Assembly (NCBI GenBank): GCA_034687125.1
Contig: JAQGBZ010000266.1
Coordinates: forward strand, 23,550-87,549
Length of the DNA stretch: 64,000 nucleotides
Direction of reading: 5' to 3'
From: Neelides folsomi
Taxonomy: Eukaryota; Arthropoda; Collembola; Neelipleona; Neelidae
Positions within the stretch are counted from its first letter, which is position 1. Every line of letters begins with the position of its first letter. Under the pieces are notes generated by a model that was not told where the DNA came from, ran no database searches, and worked only from the letters and a program-made list of their open reading frames with translations. Made by a program: the position numbers and the translations under genes. Positions 36,038 to 48,400 of this stretch are shown in pieces.

Positions 36038-39000
36038 TTATGTGTTTATACTTTCGATTGAAGGTATATAAATGTTCTTTGCTATTTTAAGTTCTGGACA
36101 TTCAAGATAAATTCTTTCACACTCCCCACCTTTATCGAGCCGTCCAAGTTGAGCGGCTTTCTCTGTTTGTTTAACGATTGAACCGCTCTTGTCCACTTCC
36201 CTCAGCATTTTCCCAATCACTTTGCTATCATGTTCAAAAAAAGGTTTAATGGAATCATTCTCAAATAACTACTTATATTTTTTACCTTAACATTTGCCCA
36301 AGGTTTCGTCCTCTATGCTCCATTTCTTTTGAGAGAACTCGATTTGCCCGACATACTTCAATATGTGTGCATTCAATTTTTATTTTTCCGTCGCCTGCAT
36401 GGGCCACAGCATTCTTGAAAATAAAAATTATTACCAATTTAAGCATTTTACATATTCGGGCACGTTTATAATATTCACGAATGTCAAAAAACAATTAATA
36501 AATTAATAACAATTAAAAATGATTAAAAACATCATTTTAAAAGGGTTAAAATGATGTTACCAATAAAGGCATCATGAGACGAATTATTTTTTGTTCTTCG
36601 CTCTCATCATCAATGTCATTTTCTGAAAATTTTGAATCTGCTTCTCTTCTTTTTCTACCCATCATTGTAGTTGTCATCTGGCGTAATACAGTCTAAAAAA
36701 ATTATCATTTTGTTAAACATTGAAATAATTTTATAATTTATAATTTATGGTAATATATGTATGCACAGAATATTTATTGATATTAAATTAACTAATTAAA
36801 TCTTAATTGTCAGTTTAATGGTGAAAGTTTTGTCATTGGGATGTCTTTTTTATTTCATGTTTGATTCTCTTACATTTATGTTATTAGAGACGTTCTCTAT
36901 GCATATTTATCAACTGTCGAATATTTTACATTAAATGAATATTACCTGAAGAAAAGACACGAGACCAAGAACCTCAAAATGGAAACAATCTCGTCAGATT
37001 ATGATATTTTAATTTATATTTGTTTTAGAATCAGTAAATATTTAAACTGCTACAATATAATATTTTGAATAAAATTCTTATTTTTGCATTATTTAATTCC
37101 TCTCACCCCAAGAAGTCCAAGTGCTGAATTGCATTCTTTCCCTTTCCTATATCAAAAGTATCTTTTTATATTAACTTTTAAAAAATTAAGCTTCTAAAGC
37201 CTCTCTTTTAAATAACACATTTACAATAAACTCAGCATTGTGCTTTGCTCTGTGCATCTAAAACTAAAATCACTGTCATACATACCAAATATCATACCAT
37301 ACCATATCCTATTCTATGTACCATACCAATACCGATACATTAATACTACTTAAGTTATGATATACTGATAAGTATACTACATTACCTATTATGTGATATA
37401 AACTAAGAACTTCCCTTTATATTGAAAACACCTGAAAACTTTATTCCTATTTCGATCGAACTGGATTTTGTCAGGATCATGTCATAATAATGTCATTAAA
37501 GATGAAAAGGAAAAAGAGAATACAAAAGGAACTTTTCGTACCTGAATAAGTGAAAGTAAAGAAAGGAAGCCCAATAAGCCGACAGCTGAAGAATTCACCG
37601 ACCCCTTCCCATACCTACACGAATATCATTATGACATGATCTTTTCAAAAAATTTAATTTAAATTTTCAAGAATGGTATGTTTAATATTGGGAATATTGT
37701 AAGTATACATAAGTATTAAACCTGTGTAGGTATTTTATATAAAAATTGAAAATAGGAAACTCGGCCTCTTCAACACGCTTCTGTTATACTTTTTTCAATT
37801 TTAATAAAAGAATAAAAGGAAATTTAAACTTTGTCCCATATTCCTCCGAATTAAAATTGTACAGGGTGATTCGTTAACGTTTGAACACTATTTATTAATT
37901 ATTTTATAGCTAAAATCAACATTAATATTCCAATTAGCGATTTTTCTTTGCTAATATACCTTTTATGGTTAAAATCAAAATATAGTTTTGTTTAAAATTA
38001 CAACGGGTAAAACCCGGAAAATGAAAGCGTGGTAAAAGCATTTTTCCGGAAAAGTTTAATGCAAATGAAATACCCGTGAAAATCTTTAAAACTCAGTTTA
38101 GATTGATAAATTGGAACAATACATAACATCAAGAACTGAATTGGATTAATAAAAACAACAAAGACCCAAGGATTAGCAAACCAGATAAAATCGAGATCGA
38201 AGGAGAGTTGAGAGGACCAAACTCCAGAAATTCTCTCTTTCCTTCAATATGGTATAGAATTAGTAAAATTAGGACTAAATACGTGTAAATTAGGTCTTAA
38301 ATTAGACTACATTAGCATATTAATAAGAATAGATGATGTTAAATAGAAAACATGGAGGGTTTTCATTAAAATTATTTAGTAAATCATCTGTTCAAACGTT
38401 AGCGAATCATCCTGTAGATTATACTGTAGTTAAAAATTTATATTGTATATAATACTACATATACTTATTGTAAATGAAAGAGGGAAATAAAATATTACAA
38501 ATATTGTAATAGTAATCAAACCAATTATTATTAGTATTACAATGTTTGTAATTACAATTACGTATTGTAACGATTCTTTTTATTCTTACCCCCCTCCTCC
38601 TCCGTAACCACCACCACCACCATGGCCATATCCTCCTCCTCCGCCATGTCCATAGCCCCCACCACCACCTCCTCCGTAACCTCCTCCACTATGATGTTAC
38701 ATCAATTTAATTCAAATCAATTATACGACATTCATTCAACTGTGATTGGTAATTAGTGATTACATATTGGCTAAATTCTATCATGTTATAAAGCTAACAA
38801 GATTTAATGTAAATTAATCAATTTATAATATCAGTAATTATTAAATTACCCATAACCACCTCCTCCACCGTATCCTCCTCCCCCACCCCCATAACCTCCT
38901 CCTCCCCCACCATATCCTCCTCCGTGACCTCCTCCACCGCCTCCATGACCATATCCACCTCCTCCCCCGCCGCCCCCGTGGCCATATCCGCCGCCTCCGC

Positions 39001-40013
39001 CACCACCGCCATGACCATAACTTGTTCCAGCAGACGCATAGCCAGCATATTCAGATTCAGCTAAAATATTCACCGTTTATTGATTATTACTTATTTATAT
39101 TAATTTAGAATAAATTTGGAGGAATCATGCAATGTGTTGATTCAAGTTAATAGTATTGAAGTTTCATATAGTGAAGTAATTTCCTAAATCTATTATAAAG
39201 TCTTTAATATCATATATATGGTACATTTTATACAAGATCGATTATGAATTAATTTTAAACGCGTAAATGAAATCGCGTTGAAAATTTATAGCTTGGTTGG
39301 ATAAACATGAGAGTCATTTAACGATTCGACCATTCGACCATTTAATAGTTACCTATATTTATATACGCTATGTATTTCAAAATTTTGCTTTTATACATAC
39401 ATATACTTACTGAGCCAAGTTTGCTATCTGTATAATATGTAATTTGTAATATGTCATTAAATGGTTGATTACGTCCACTAGAAGAAGAAGCGTGAAGATT
39501 CGTCGATGAAAGAGATGTAATTTTCCTTCCGGATTTCCCTTTACTTCTGCTCCCATAATCATCTACTAACATAAAAGGTTTAACCTATTAATTAAATAAT
39601 AAACTATTTATGTGCATATTTATTAATACCAGTATAGTAGTAATATAAATACAATGTACTTTACATAACTAAACTAGCTATAAATTCAAATGCTATTTTA
39701 TTTATAAAGTAATTTTCGGCATTTTTAGAAGTACAAATAAAGGCTAATTTAAATAATTTTGAGATAAATCTATGAGATTAAGTATTTGATATTAGTAAAA
39801 ACCCAATCTTGATGGATTCAAGTTGTATCTTTGGCCTCCGTAATAACTTGTACCGTATGTACCAGGGTCGGCGTAGAGACCTCCCGAAGATGATTCGTGA
39901 TGGTCACTTGGAGCATCTTCCAAATCCTCACAATTGACCAAATGTAAAAGCAGTACAAAAATAGTAAATTGCGTGTAAAGAAATAAACTTAGAATTTTCC
40001 TCTGATTCCTCAT
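36038..40013 (-). CDS. Secreted furin-site protein, paralogue 2 of 3, Gly-rich, alternative exons
   Basis: Exons 40013-39803, 39565-39473, 39060-38850, 38688-38590, then either exon A 37614-37542 or exon B 37146-37107 plus 36972-36946, then 36692-36561, 36413-36286, 36224-36038. This gives 377 aa with A and 375 aa with B. The signal peptide is LFLYTQFTIFVLLLHLVNC. The middle is GGGGYGHG repeats from two exons. Exon A encodes SVNSSAVGLLGFLSLLSLIQ and exon B CNSALGLLG-VLGLVSFLQ. The furin-type site is GRKRREAD, followed by NAVAHAGDGK and cysteine pairs IECTHIEVC and GECERIYLEC. The second exon's donor is uncertain: the stronger GTAAGT at 39410 would break the phase, so GTAATC at 39472 is used. 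Gly/Tyr-rich tracts are common in cuticle and silk-like secretions; function is not established. Confidence 0.82.
36946..37146 (-). other. Paralogue 2, alternative exon B, split by a 134-nt intron
   Basis: Part 1 (37146-37107, 40 nt) encodes KGKECNSALGLLG and ends at GGG|GTGAGA. Part 2 (36972-36946, 27 nt) starts after TTTTGAG| and encodes VLGLVSFLQ, ending CAG|GTAATA. Together they make 67 nt, exactly the length and sequence pattern of the unsplit exon B in paralogue 3. Confidence 0.75.
37542..37614 (-). other. Paralogue 2, alternative exon A (73 nt)
   Basis: Bounded by GTGTAG| and CAG|GTACG. It encodes one split codon plus 24 codons, YGKGSVNSSAVGLLGFLSLL and SLIQ. It begins with one base completing a codon and ends on a codon boundary, the same asymmetric phase as exon B. 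Confidence 0.85.
38588..39060 (-). repeat. GGGGYGHG-coding repeat tract across two exons
   Basis: Exons 39060-38850 and 38688-38590 are built from repeated Gly codons (GGA/GGT/GGC/GGG) punctuated by TAT and CAT, giving YGHGGGGGGGGYGHG-type repeats. The second exon is 99 nt, in phase at both ends, and could be skipped without changing the frame. The tract is much more GC-rich than the flanks and probably length-variable. Confidence 0.85.
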
Positions 40014-41036
40014 TTTGGAAATATTAAATAACCCAATTTAATTACAAATGAACTTAATCAAGTTAATCAACCCGCGATGAATATTCGGATTTTAATTAAA
40101 TCCTACCTATAAATTAGAGGAGAAATGAGTGGTACGAAAACAAATTAGACACTGAAGATCATTAGTTTGTGCGGTTTTCTCTTATAAGGTCAATATACTA
40201 ATTGCATGAATAAAAGAGAGCGATCTGGTTGTAATTTAAATAAATGGGATATATGGTTTTAGTGGAAGGAGAAGAGACAGGCCCGGAAGTGCGAATTAAC
40301 TGATTCCAGACAAAAGGAACGAACGAACCGTTAGTAGTTGAATGCAATGAAACATCACTCACATGTAATCATGTAATGTTTTGAATTCACAGTGTTTAAG
40401 TTAATGTGGCTTCATACATTCCAGGCTTTATTGTGGTAAAGGCTCCATTTTTACACGTGAGCAATTTCAGTTGAAAAAGTTGAGACAATGAGTGACATTG
40501 AGAGATTTCTGGGTTTGACAACTTCATGCATTTTTCAGAAGACGAGCCATTTATTATTTATTTACATGAACCACCCTGTAATTGAAAACAATGGAAATTC
40601 CATTAAGTACGAATACGAATACTCTTCAGATTTATCCTTGTACAGATATAATACAAATTTATAAGTATTATAATCTATGTCTGAATTACGCAGTAGCTTT
40701 TTATCTAATTTAAATAATCTTTAAACAATTAATTTTTTAATGATTCTTTAATTTTTTGGAAATTATATAATTGATTCTTTGTTTATAATAATTTATTCCA
40801 TTTGTGTGACTTTATTTCCATTAATAAATAAGTTTTTATGATAAACGTGTGAATGTGCAAAAATATAAAACATTGGATTTGGTATATTCGTATTAATTGA
40901 TATTGACTTAAATGATAGAATAAATTACTTATGGATATAATACAGACAATTGGACTCCAATTATTGGAGTCTACAGAACATATAAAATCATGAGTAATTG
41001 GGCGACTTAGTTTGATCAATTGAAATCATACAAAGG
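40014..41036. other. Spacer between paralogues 2 and 3
   Basis: AT-rich, with no coding region supported on either strand. Its left part is the 5' flank of paralogue 2 and its right part the 3' flank of paralogue 3. Confidence 0.5.
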
Positions 41037-43373
41037 TTACATTTTGATTGAAGTAATCGTTGGAATAAAAATATGCTGGACACGCTTAAGAAGAGGACAT
41101 TCTTTGTAAATCTTTTCACAGTTAATTCCATCTCTACCGTTTCTAGCAGCTTTGTCAACCATTGTTTTGATCATTCCTTCTTTCTTCTTTTCCATCTTCT
41201 TTTCCATTTCTTTAAACATATTCCCAAGAGCTTTGCTATGATACAAAAATAATCAATATCATTTATCTGTCATACTTAACTACATAGTTATATAACTAAT
41301 ATATCATAATGTATAAGTATGGTAGTTATGATATAGAATACCAATTGGTTATTTGAAGGTTCTGTTAACTATAAAAGGTAAATAACTAAACGTTATAAAT
41401 TAAATGTATTATTTACCTCATCACAATCCCAACATTTCTTCCTCGATCTCCAATTTCCTTCACGAGCATTTTGTTCGCTCTGCAAATCTCCAACTCTGTG
41501 CAGTAGAACGGAACGCGTCCGTCTCCAGCATGGGCCACTGCATTCTGAGAAAGACAAAGGTGTTAAAAATCACTCAAATTGAATTTGAGTCCCATTGTGT
41601 GATTACAAAGAGTGGAAGCAACATGCGAGTAATTTTGGATTCTTCGAAATCAATATCCGTTGAGAGTTCCGTCTCGTTCTCATCTCCATCTAAACCTCTT
41701 CTCCTTCGACCCATTCCCGTTGTGGTCAATTGTCTCAACACGCTCTGGAACCAACATTAGTTAAACAACATAAGAATTAAACATATTTAAATAATACAAA
41801 AAAGTCATTTTGGTCATGTCTGGTCATTTAAATGTATTCCGTCGCAACTCTTTGTCATTTTGGCTAAATATGAAATTCTAAGTCGGAAATAATGAATTTA
41901 GTTTTTAGTTTAATAGTTTTAGTTTTTAGTGATTCCTTTACCATAATGGTCTTATTTGATGAATTTTCAAGTTTAGTTTAATTTAGTCTATTTATTCTAA
42001 ATGTTTACCAAATTAATTCCTCAACGTCGTTTTGTCAATTTTTTGTCATTTAGGGCTTTCGAGGAATCTTACCTGGAGAAAGCTCAAAAGTCCCAGCGTC
42101 CCCAATAAGCCCAGGGCAGAATTACAATCTTTTCCTTTCCTAATGGGTAAAAATTCAAAGTTTTGATAGAATGGATCAAAATTGTGTTCAAAAACCAACT
42201 GTGCCTTTTTAAATCTCGAATCTCTTAAACCTCTAAAAAAAGGATTTCGACGTTGGCTCAAGAATTTCGACGTCTTTGGATCGAGAATTTTAATATTTTA
42301 ATAAGAATATTCTTGAGCGAATGAATAAAAAGGATTGACAAGAATGCGTTCCTTTGCTTTCTTAAGGGAGAGTTGCGACGGAATGAGGAAAATTCCGAGT
42401 GACCAGGATTTCCTATTTTTCCTAATGTCAGGGAGTCATGTCACGTTTCCGTCAAGAGGCTGAGTTTATACCTGAATGAGGGAGAGGAGGGCAAGGAAGC
42501 CCAATAACCCAACAGCAGAAGTATTCACGTTGTCTCCTTTATGCCTAAGAAGAAGAATATAAAGGAAGTTCCTGGGTCACTGGAACTCACCCTTCGACTC
42601 ATCCCTTCCTCAAAACTCTCTTCCTCCACCAATTCAACCATTTAAAAAAATACTATTTACATTTAACTGCCAAGGTCGGAACATTAAAAAAGGGGCGATG
42701 AAACTCATTTAGAATTAAAAAAAATAATCAATTTAAAAAAATTTTATGGTAAAATCATAAAAATCCAAAAATGGTTACCCGTGCCCTCCATAATGGTGTC
42801 CTGCCGCTGCATAGCCTCCAAATTCTTGTCCTGTTGCTGTAAATTAATTTAATTTTAACTCACAAATTCACAATTAGAATTTTATAAATTCAACTTCGAT
42901 GAATTTGATGATGATCAATTTAATGAAATTGATATAAGGTTTATTAATATAGTTTTCTTACAACCATATCCGTAACCCGAACTAGCGGCTACTTGTAAAT
43001 TTCCCCCACCCATTGGACCTAATTGTCGGGTTGGACGTGGAAATTGATCAGCTATTATTATCAAAAAAACCCTATTTTAATAATACTAATTAAAAAATAT
43101 TAAACTGATTGATTGACCTTGAATTGCTCCCGCCCCACCGGCCCTTGAAGAATGGATATATCTCTGTGTGTGATATCCGGTTTCTGGATACAAATAATGT
43201 TGACTTCCTCCGCCCGAAGACCCCAACATGACTTGGTCAGGATGTTCAATTTCCATATGTGAGTCAAGACCCGAAACATCCTTTCTCACTCCAGCAGATC
43301 CCATAATAAATAGAAAACCGGAAAAAAGCCTTAAGGTCAATCCGAGTGATCCTATTCTAAATCCTTGATACAT
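41037..43373 (-). CDS. Secreted furin-site protein, paralogue 3 of 3, alternative exons
   Basis: Exons 43373-43118, 43051-42962, 42836-42779, then either exon A 42544-42472 or exon B 42139-42073, then 41744-41607, 41544-41417, 41235-41037. This gives 313 aa with A and 311 aa with B. The start is MYQGFRIGSLG with a signal peptide (LRLFSGFLFIMGSAG). The middle is Gly/Tyr/His-rich (EFGGYAAAGHHYGGHG). Hydrophobic exons are NTSAVGLLGFLALLSLIQ (A) or CNSALGLLGTLGLLSFLQ (B). A Leu/Thr segment (SVLRQLTTTGM) precedes the furin-type site GRRRRGLD; then come NAVAHAGDGR, the cysteine pair FYCTELEIC, the Lys-rich helix KEMEKKMEKKKEG, and the second pair NCEKIYKEC. This is the cleanest of the three genes. 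All junctions are in phase and the exon order matches its paralogues. Confidence 0.88.
42073..42139 (-). other. Paralogue 3, alternative exon B (67 nt)
   Basis: Bounded by CCCATTAG| and CAG|GTAAGA. It encodes KGKDCNSALGLLGTLGLLSF and LQ. It has the same phase at both ends as exon A and a related sequence, with CNSA replacing NTSA and a cysteine gained. Confidence 0.85.
42472..42544 (-). other. Paralogue 3, alternative exon A (73 nt)
   Basis: Bounded by CTTCTTAG| and CAG|GTATAA. It encodes HKGDNVNTSAVGLLGFLALL and SLIQ. The incoming phase needs two bases from the previous exon and it ends on a codon boundary. Confidence 0.85.
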
Positions 43374-45478
43374 CCTGAGCTAAAATAAATATATTAAATA
43401 TAGTATTAAATATATATTGTATGTATCTTCTCTCAGAAATAATTCTCACTTGTAATGTCTAATGTAAATAAACATAAGAAAAAATGTCAAAGATTGTATT
43501 TTATAAATTTTAGTAAATTCTGACAAGAGACTGTTGAGAGAGGAATCGGTGTAAGCTGCCTTTATAGGTTAACTAATTTGAAGGATTGGGTGGGTGCGGA
43601 AAGATACAAAAGGATTGGCCAGTCCCGGAAGTTAAATTATTAAATTGGGGAGTCGGGGACGGAGGGGACAGTTAGAGAAAACATCATTCCCGAAATCTCT
43701 CAGCCGTCGTGTTTCATTTCGGCATGAACGCTCCTAGCCTACTCCAAGCACTCACCACGGCCCTTTATTGCAAAAATCTTTTATGAATGGCCCTTTTTGA
43801 TGATGAGACATGAGACAGTTTATGCGTCCGTTTCCCCCGTTCTATTCTCCATCATTTCTGTTGGGATTTGGAGTCTCAATATAATAATTCTCTCACCCTA
43901 CTAATACTCTTAACCGCTCCCTGCCTCCAAATGATCCTCATTCGGTCCGGTCTGCATAAATAAAATAGAGAACACGGGGACATCAAATGGGCCCATAAAG
44001 GAGGAAACCGTACCTAATTTTAAACTACTGATTCTTTACTATTTCTCTTCGTCTGCATATAAATTTTAAGTAATTTAATTCCATTCCTCAAGCTCAGGTC
44101 TTTTGTAATTCTTGCGGCTCCACGTCGCCCATGAATGAAACCCGAGAACCCAAAACCATCTTCACCTAGTCATTGATCTTGCATTTAGCACTCTTGATCC
44201 ACTTTGATGACATTCACAAACTCTGTGCTCTAACTCCCAAGTTAAATCTCACAATTCATTCTCTATTATTAGGACTTATATTATGACTTTGGCAATAACA
44301 ATCATTTCATTCATCCACTGCTCTCGTATAACTATTGCAAAATTATAAAATTCAGTTCACTTACGACAATTACGTTACGTTTAACAATTACGTTCAATAG
44401 AAATTATGATAATAAAGTGCAAATGGAGAAAATTGCCCTTAATTATGACCTTACTATGATATTGATTATCATTTGTAATAAAAAGAAATTGCATAATCAG
44501 TAATCTATTTTGTTAATAAACCAAATAAGTGAATTTTTTGAAAGTTTTTAAAATATTTAACAGACTTTTAAGTTTTCTAATTTTAATTTGATCAAGATTT
44601 AAAAACACTGATTTTATAGATATCGGCAAGTGGAAGTTTATAATTTAATCAAAATGGTGAATAGCGAAATACAATGAATCTAAGAATTTATTTGAAATAA
44701 AGAATGAAATATATTTATTTTCATTATTTAAACGTCATTTAGAATAAAGTAGCATGAAATGAAGCTCGTGTCCTTTCTCATTACCCAGGCGGAATAAACG
44801 CTCACAATTAGAGTTTTTTATTTAGTGAGTTTAACAAGTGTGTAGAATTTAGTGAGTTTAACAAGTGTGTAGAAGACTGTAGAAGTTGACGTGTTATAAA
44901 GGACATAAATAGGAAAGAGATCTGACATGTGGAACAAAGACGAATTTGAAGAGGATCTGAATGAAACAAGAAAGCCGCAATGTTTCTGATGTGTGGGATG
45001 AAATCGGTGTGGATTCTTTATGATAAAATAGTTAAAATACACACACCGTGGTTGTAAATAACATGTAGAAGATGGTAGAACTCCTTAAATTCTCGAATCT
45101 ATCATTCACTTCACACAGAATCATTTGGCTTGTTCTCCTTAGAGAATGAAATGTAAAGAGAAGTGCATTGTAATTGGAATGGATTTCCCCAAGGTACTTG
45201 TACCGTACCGACTCAACAAAATCCTGTTATCAATTATACCCTACAATTCTGAGAGTCAAAACAAAGAGAAGGTTAAGGAACATTGATTTCAACACACTAA
45301 AGTCAAGAAATACTCTTAAAGAGTTAGTAAAAGCTAGTTAAACTAAGGATGCTTTTAAAGATGCTTTAACACTATTGTGCTTTTTTATATTGATAAAATA
45401 AATAAATATTCGTAACATGCAATTTTAATTAAAATGTTGTTTTAATTATTTTAACTTCATTTTATTTTTTACACTCAC
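43374..45478. other. Intergenic region upstream of paralogue 3
   Basis: No gene supported. It contains the 5' flank of paralogue 3 and the 3' flank of the coiled-coil gene. A perfect 27-bp direct duplication lies at 44821-44874 (listed separately). The open frames seen here are short and lack splice context. Confidence 0.5.
44821..44874. repeat. Perfect 27-bp tandem duplication
   Basis: Two adjacent identical 27-bp copies (44821-44847 and 44848-44874), beginning TTTAGTGAGTTTAACAAG. No divergence between copies suggests a recent slippage or repair event. Confidence 0.95.
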
Positions 45479-48400
45479 TCACTGTTTTCGCAATCCTCTC
45501 TTTTTAAAATATTTTGCAACAAGTGAACTAGTTGTTTGACTTGAAAACCCCACGCCCATTGATTCATCAATTTTTCCCTTTGCACTTTTGGAACTCCTAG
45601 TTTTTCCCTTCTTGTGTGATTTCCCTTTCCCGACAGTGAAACAAGTTGAATCTAGCAGATTTGTCCGTTCAGCAGTTTCTCTCGGGTCGTTCATATGAGA
45701 TGGAACCAACATTGAGACTTGAGGTTCCATTTTTGATTTAGGGAATTTGAACATTGGTCCTCGGGAATGCGGATATTCGTCGAAGGTTCTGGACATTCCG
45801 ATTCCTCTCATCTTTCGGCTCATCTTCTTTCTTCCTTCTTCTTCAAGAGCTTCTAAGAAAAGATTAAAAGAAATTCAATGATAGAAATTCAATAAGTAAT
45901 TGACGATTTCTCAATTATAAGTAATTTGAGTGATTTGAGTAATTTGAGTAATTTGATAAAAAATTACGTTTGGTAATTGAAGACAAATCTCGGTAACTTT
46001 GAAAGTGAAACGGCGATGGCGGAGAAATCGGAGTCGTTTGACCTGCTCTTAAACCAATTTCAGAGCTGTAATGAAAAGGACTGGAATCTTCCCTCAAATT
46101 TTCTTCTGCATCAAGGATCGTTGAGAGTTTCTATCAATTTACCAATCAATTAGGATTAAATTGGAAGGGAAGTATTTGTAATCTGTAAAGATGAGGAAAA
46201 CCTTTGACTTTGAACTTAAAATTGGGTTTGGATAGGAAACGGCTGAATGAACGCGGAGGGGGATTAGAATTTCTGTTCTTCCACTGTCGGTCTTCTCGCA
46301 TGGGTCATTCGACTCTTTGAACTGTTCCATATTATGCTCCAAATTAACAACTTTTTCGATTAGCTCTTGACGCTCTTCACATTCTTCTCGAATCTAATAC
46401 AAATAATAGTTAAATTATAATTCACTAATAATAGTTAACAGGAGCATTAAAGTGTTCAAGCTTTTACCAACAATATACTAAATCGCGCGACATAAAATTG
46501 TAAAATTCTCTTTAATAAAAGTATTTGTATAAACAAACCGTTTCTTGAAGTCTGTCCAACTCTTTAGATTTCTCTTGGTACATCAGTTCAACTTCTACTT
46601 TATTTCGGTGAAGAGATTCCAATTCCTTTCCTTTCATTGAACATCGATTTTTCCAAACGGTAATCTTAATAAGTTTCAGAAATGCACATTAAAAATTAAA
46701 ATTATTATATTTTTACATTTAATTAAAATTGAATAAAAAATCTACATTATTTAAATAAATTCGACATATTTAAGTATATAGTAAATTAACAAACTGAATT
46801 TTTACTTGGTCCGTAAGAGTTTTCCTCAGTTTTTCCCAATATTCTGTTTCTTTATCTAACTTTTGTGTTAATTCTTTCAATTCGGCCTTAAAATTACAAA
46901 TAGAACATTAGAAAGTGAAAAGTGAAAATTAATTATTCTATTTAATATTTAAAGATGCTTATTTAAAATTGTTATTAATTAGTTATTGATATAAATAATC
47001 AATTAGTTATTAATATTAATAATTAATAAGTGTGTTAAAAACCTGAAGAGATTCTTCTCTCCCTTTAGAACTTTTCACAATGGTGTCATAATTTTTCTTA
47101 AGAGATTCCAGTTGGTCTGTGAGAGTTTGTTGATGGCGGTTCCACCGATCTTGCCACCGGCTTTCGAGTTTCTCACGTTCAGCCAAACTTTCTGCCAAAC
47201 ATGAATCGGCCCTTTCTTTCTCCATTGTAACATCACTTTGAGCTCCGCACATTTTCTCCTCCCATTCAAGAAGTTTCTGGCCCATGTCTTCCTTCAAGTT
47301 CTGATATTGTTTTTGAAGAGTGTTGATCGTCGACTGAAGATTTTGAACTACTGTCGTGTCCTGCCCTTGGGTCTAAAAAATTCAAATCAAAACAAACTTA
47401 TTTTGACGCAAAGTTTCATATATGAAAAAACTTTTTCCTCAAAATTTTGTAAATTCAAATTTTTCAAATTTTGGTTCTTGTAAGAATTTTCTGGTAAGAA
47501 TTTTCTTTTTTTAATATTTTTACATGATTTTTTAACCTTTTTAAAAATTTTATTCTCATCAGATAAACTCTTGACTTTTTCTTCAAGAATGTTTTGTGCT
47601 TCTTTCATTCTCTTCCTTTCAGAAACGAGCCCATTGACGGTGGCTTGTAAACTTTGAGTCTTCACAAGTTTCTCTTCATTATTTGCCCTCAACTTTTGAA
47701 TTTGCTCACAAAGTTTGGCGTTATCTTTCTATGTAATTATCATTCACAACTTGTAATGCTTTCTCTCTATGAGGAATAATGTATAAAGATGTTTTTCCTT
47801 TCCTCTTATAACATTCTAACCTTTATTTTATCCACAGTTTCCCTCAGAAAGTTATGCATCTCTTGGAAGTTATTGAGTTCAGCTAATGTGGTTTTCAGCT
47901 TTGCTGTCAAGAGACTGTTGGTTGAACTAAGTTCTTCCAAACTTGCAATTCCCTCTGATCTCTCTCTATGCCTTTTTTCTTTGAAATAAGAAAAGTTTTT
48001 TTTACACATTTAATCTTTAACTAAAAAATTAAAAAATTATAATCTTTAAACATTATTTTTCTATCATAATCCTTTCATTTAAACTTAGAATTTACACTTT
48101 TTACATAAACTTAGAATATACAAATACAAAATGGTAAAGGTTTGAAATAAATCAATAATTAATTTCATGTGAAGATTCAATAAATTAAGTCCAATGAAAT
48201 TAATGTCAATTAAATTGTTTAATTGATGACTTTACCTTTGGAACCTGTTTCATTAGAAGTCGATCTGGGCGTTGAAACTGATTTAACATTATATCCAACT
48301 TCACTAAGGGCGAGAAGTTCTTCCTCGTAAACTTTATTTATTTGAGTGAGCTGCATGCAACGGAGCTTGAGCTCATTGTAATTTCGTTTGAAATCTGAAA

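Noticed and set aside
38818-39048. Frame MLAMRLLEQVMVMAVVAEAA... opposite in phase to the Gly-rich exon
   Set aside because: It is a shifted reading of the GGGGYGHG repeat exon, whose Gly-rich frame joins its neighbours in phase.
39409-39411. Donor GTAAGT at 39410 as the end of paralogue 2 exon 2
   Set aside because: It is a better consensus, but it leaves a phase that does not fit exon 3 (CTGAATCTGAA); the donor at 39472 fits. Kept as uncertain.
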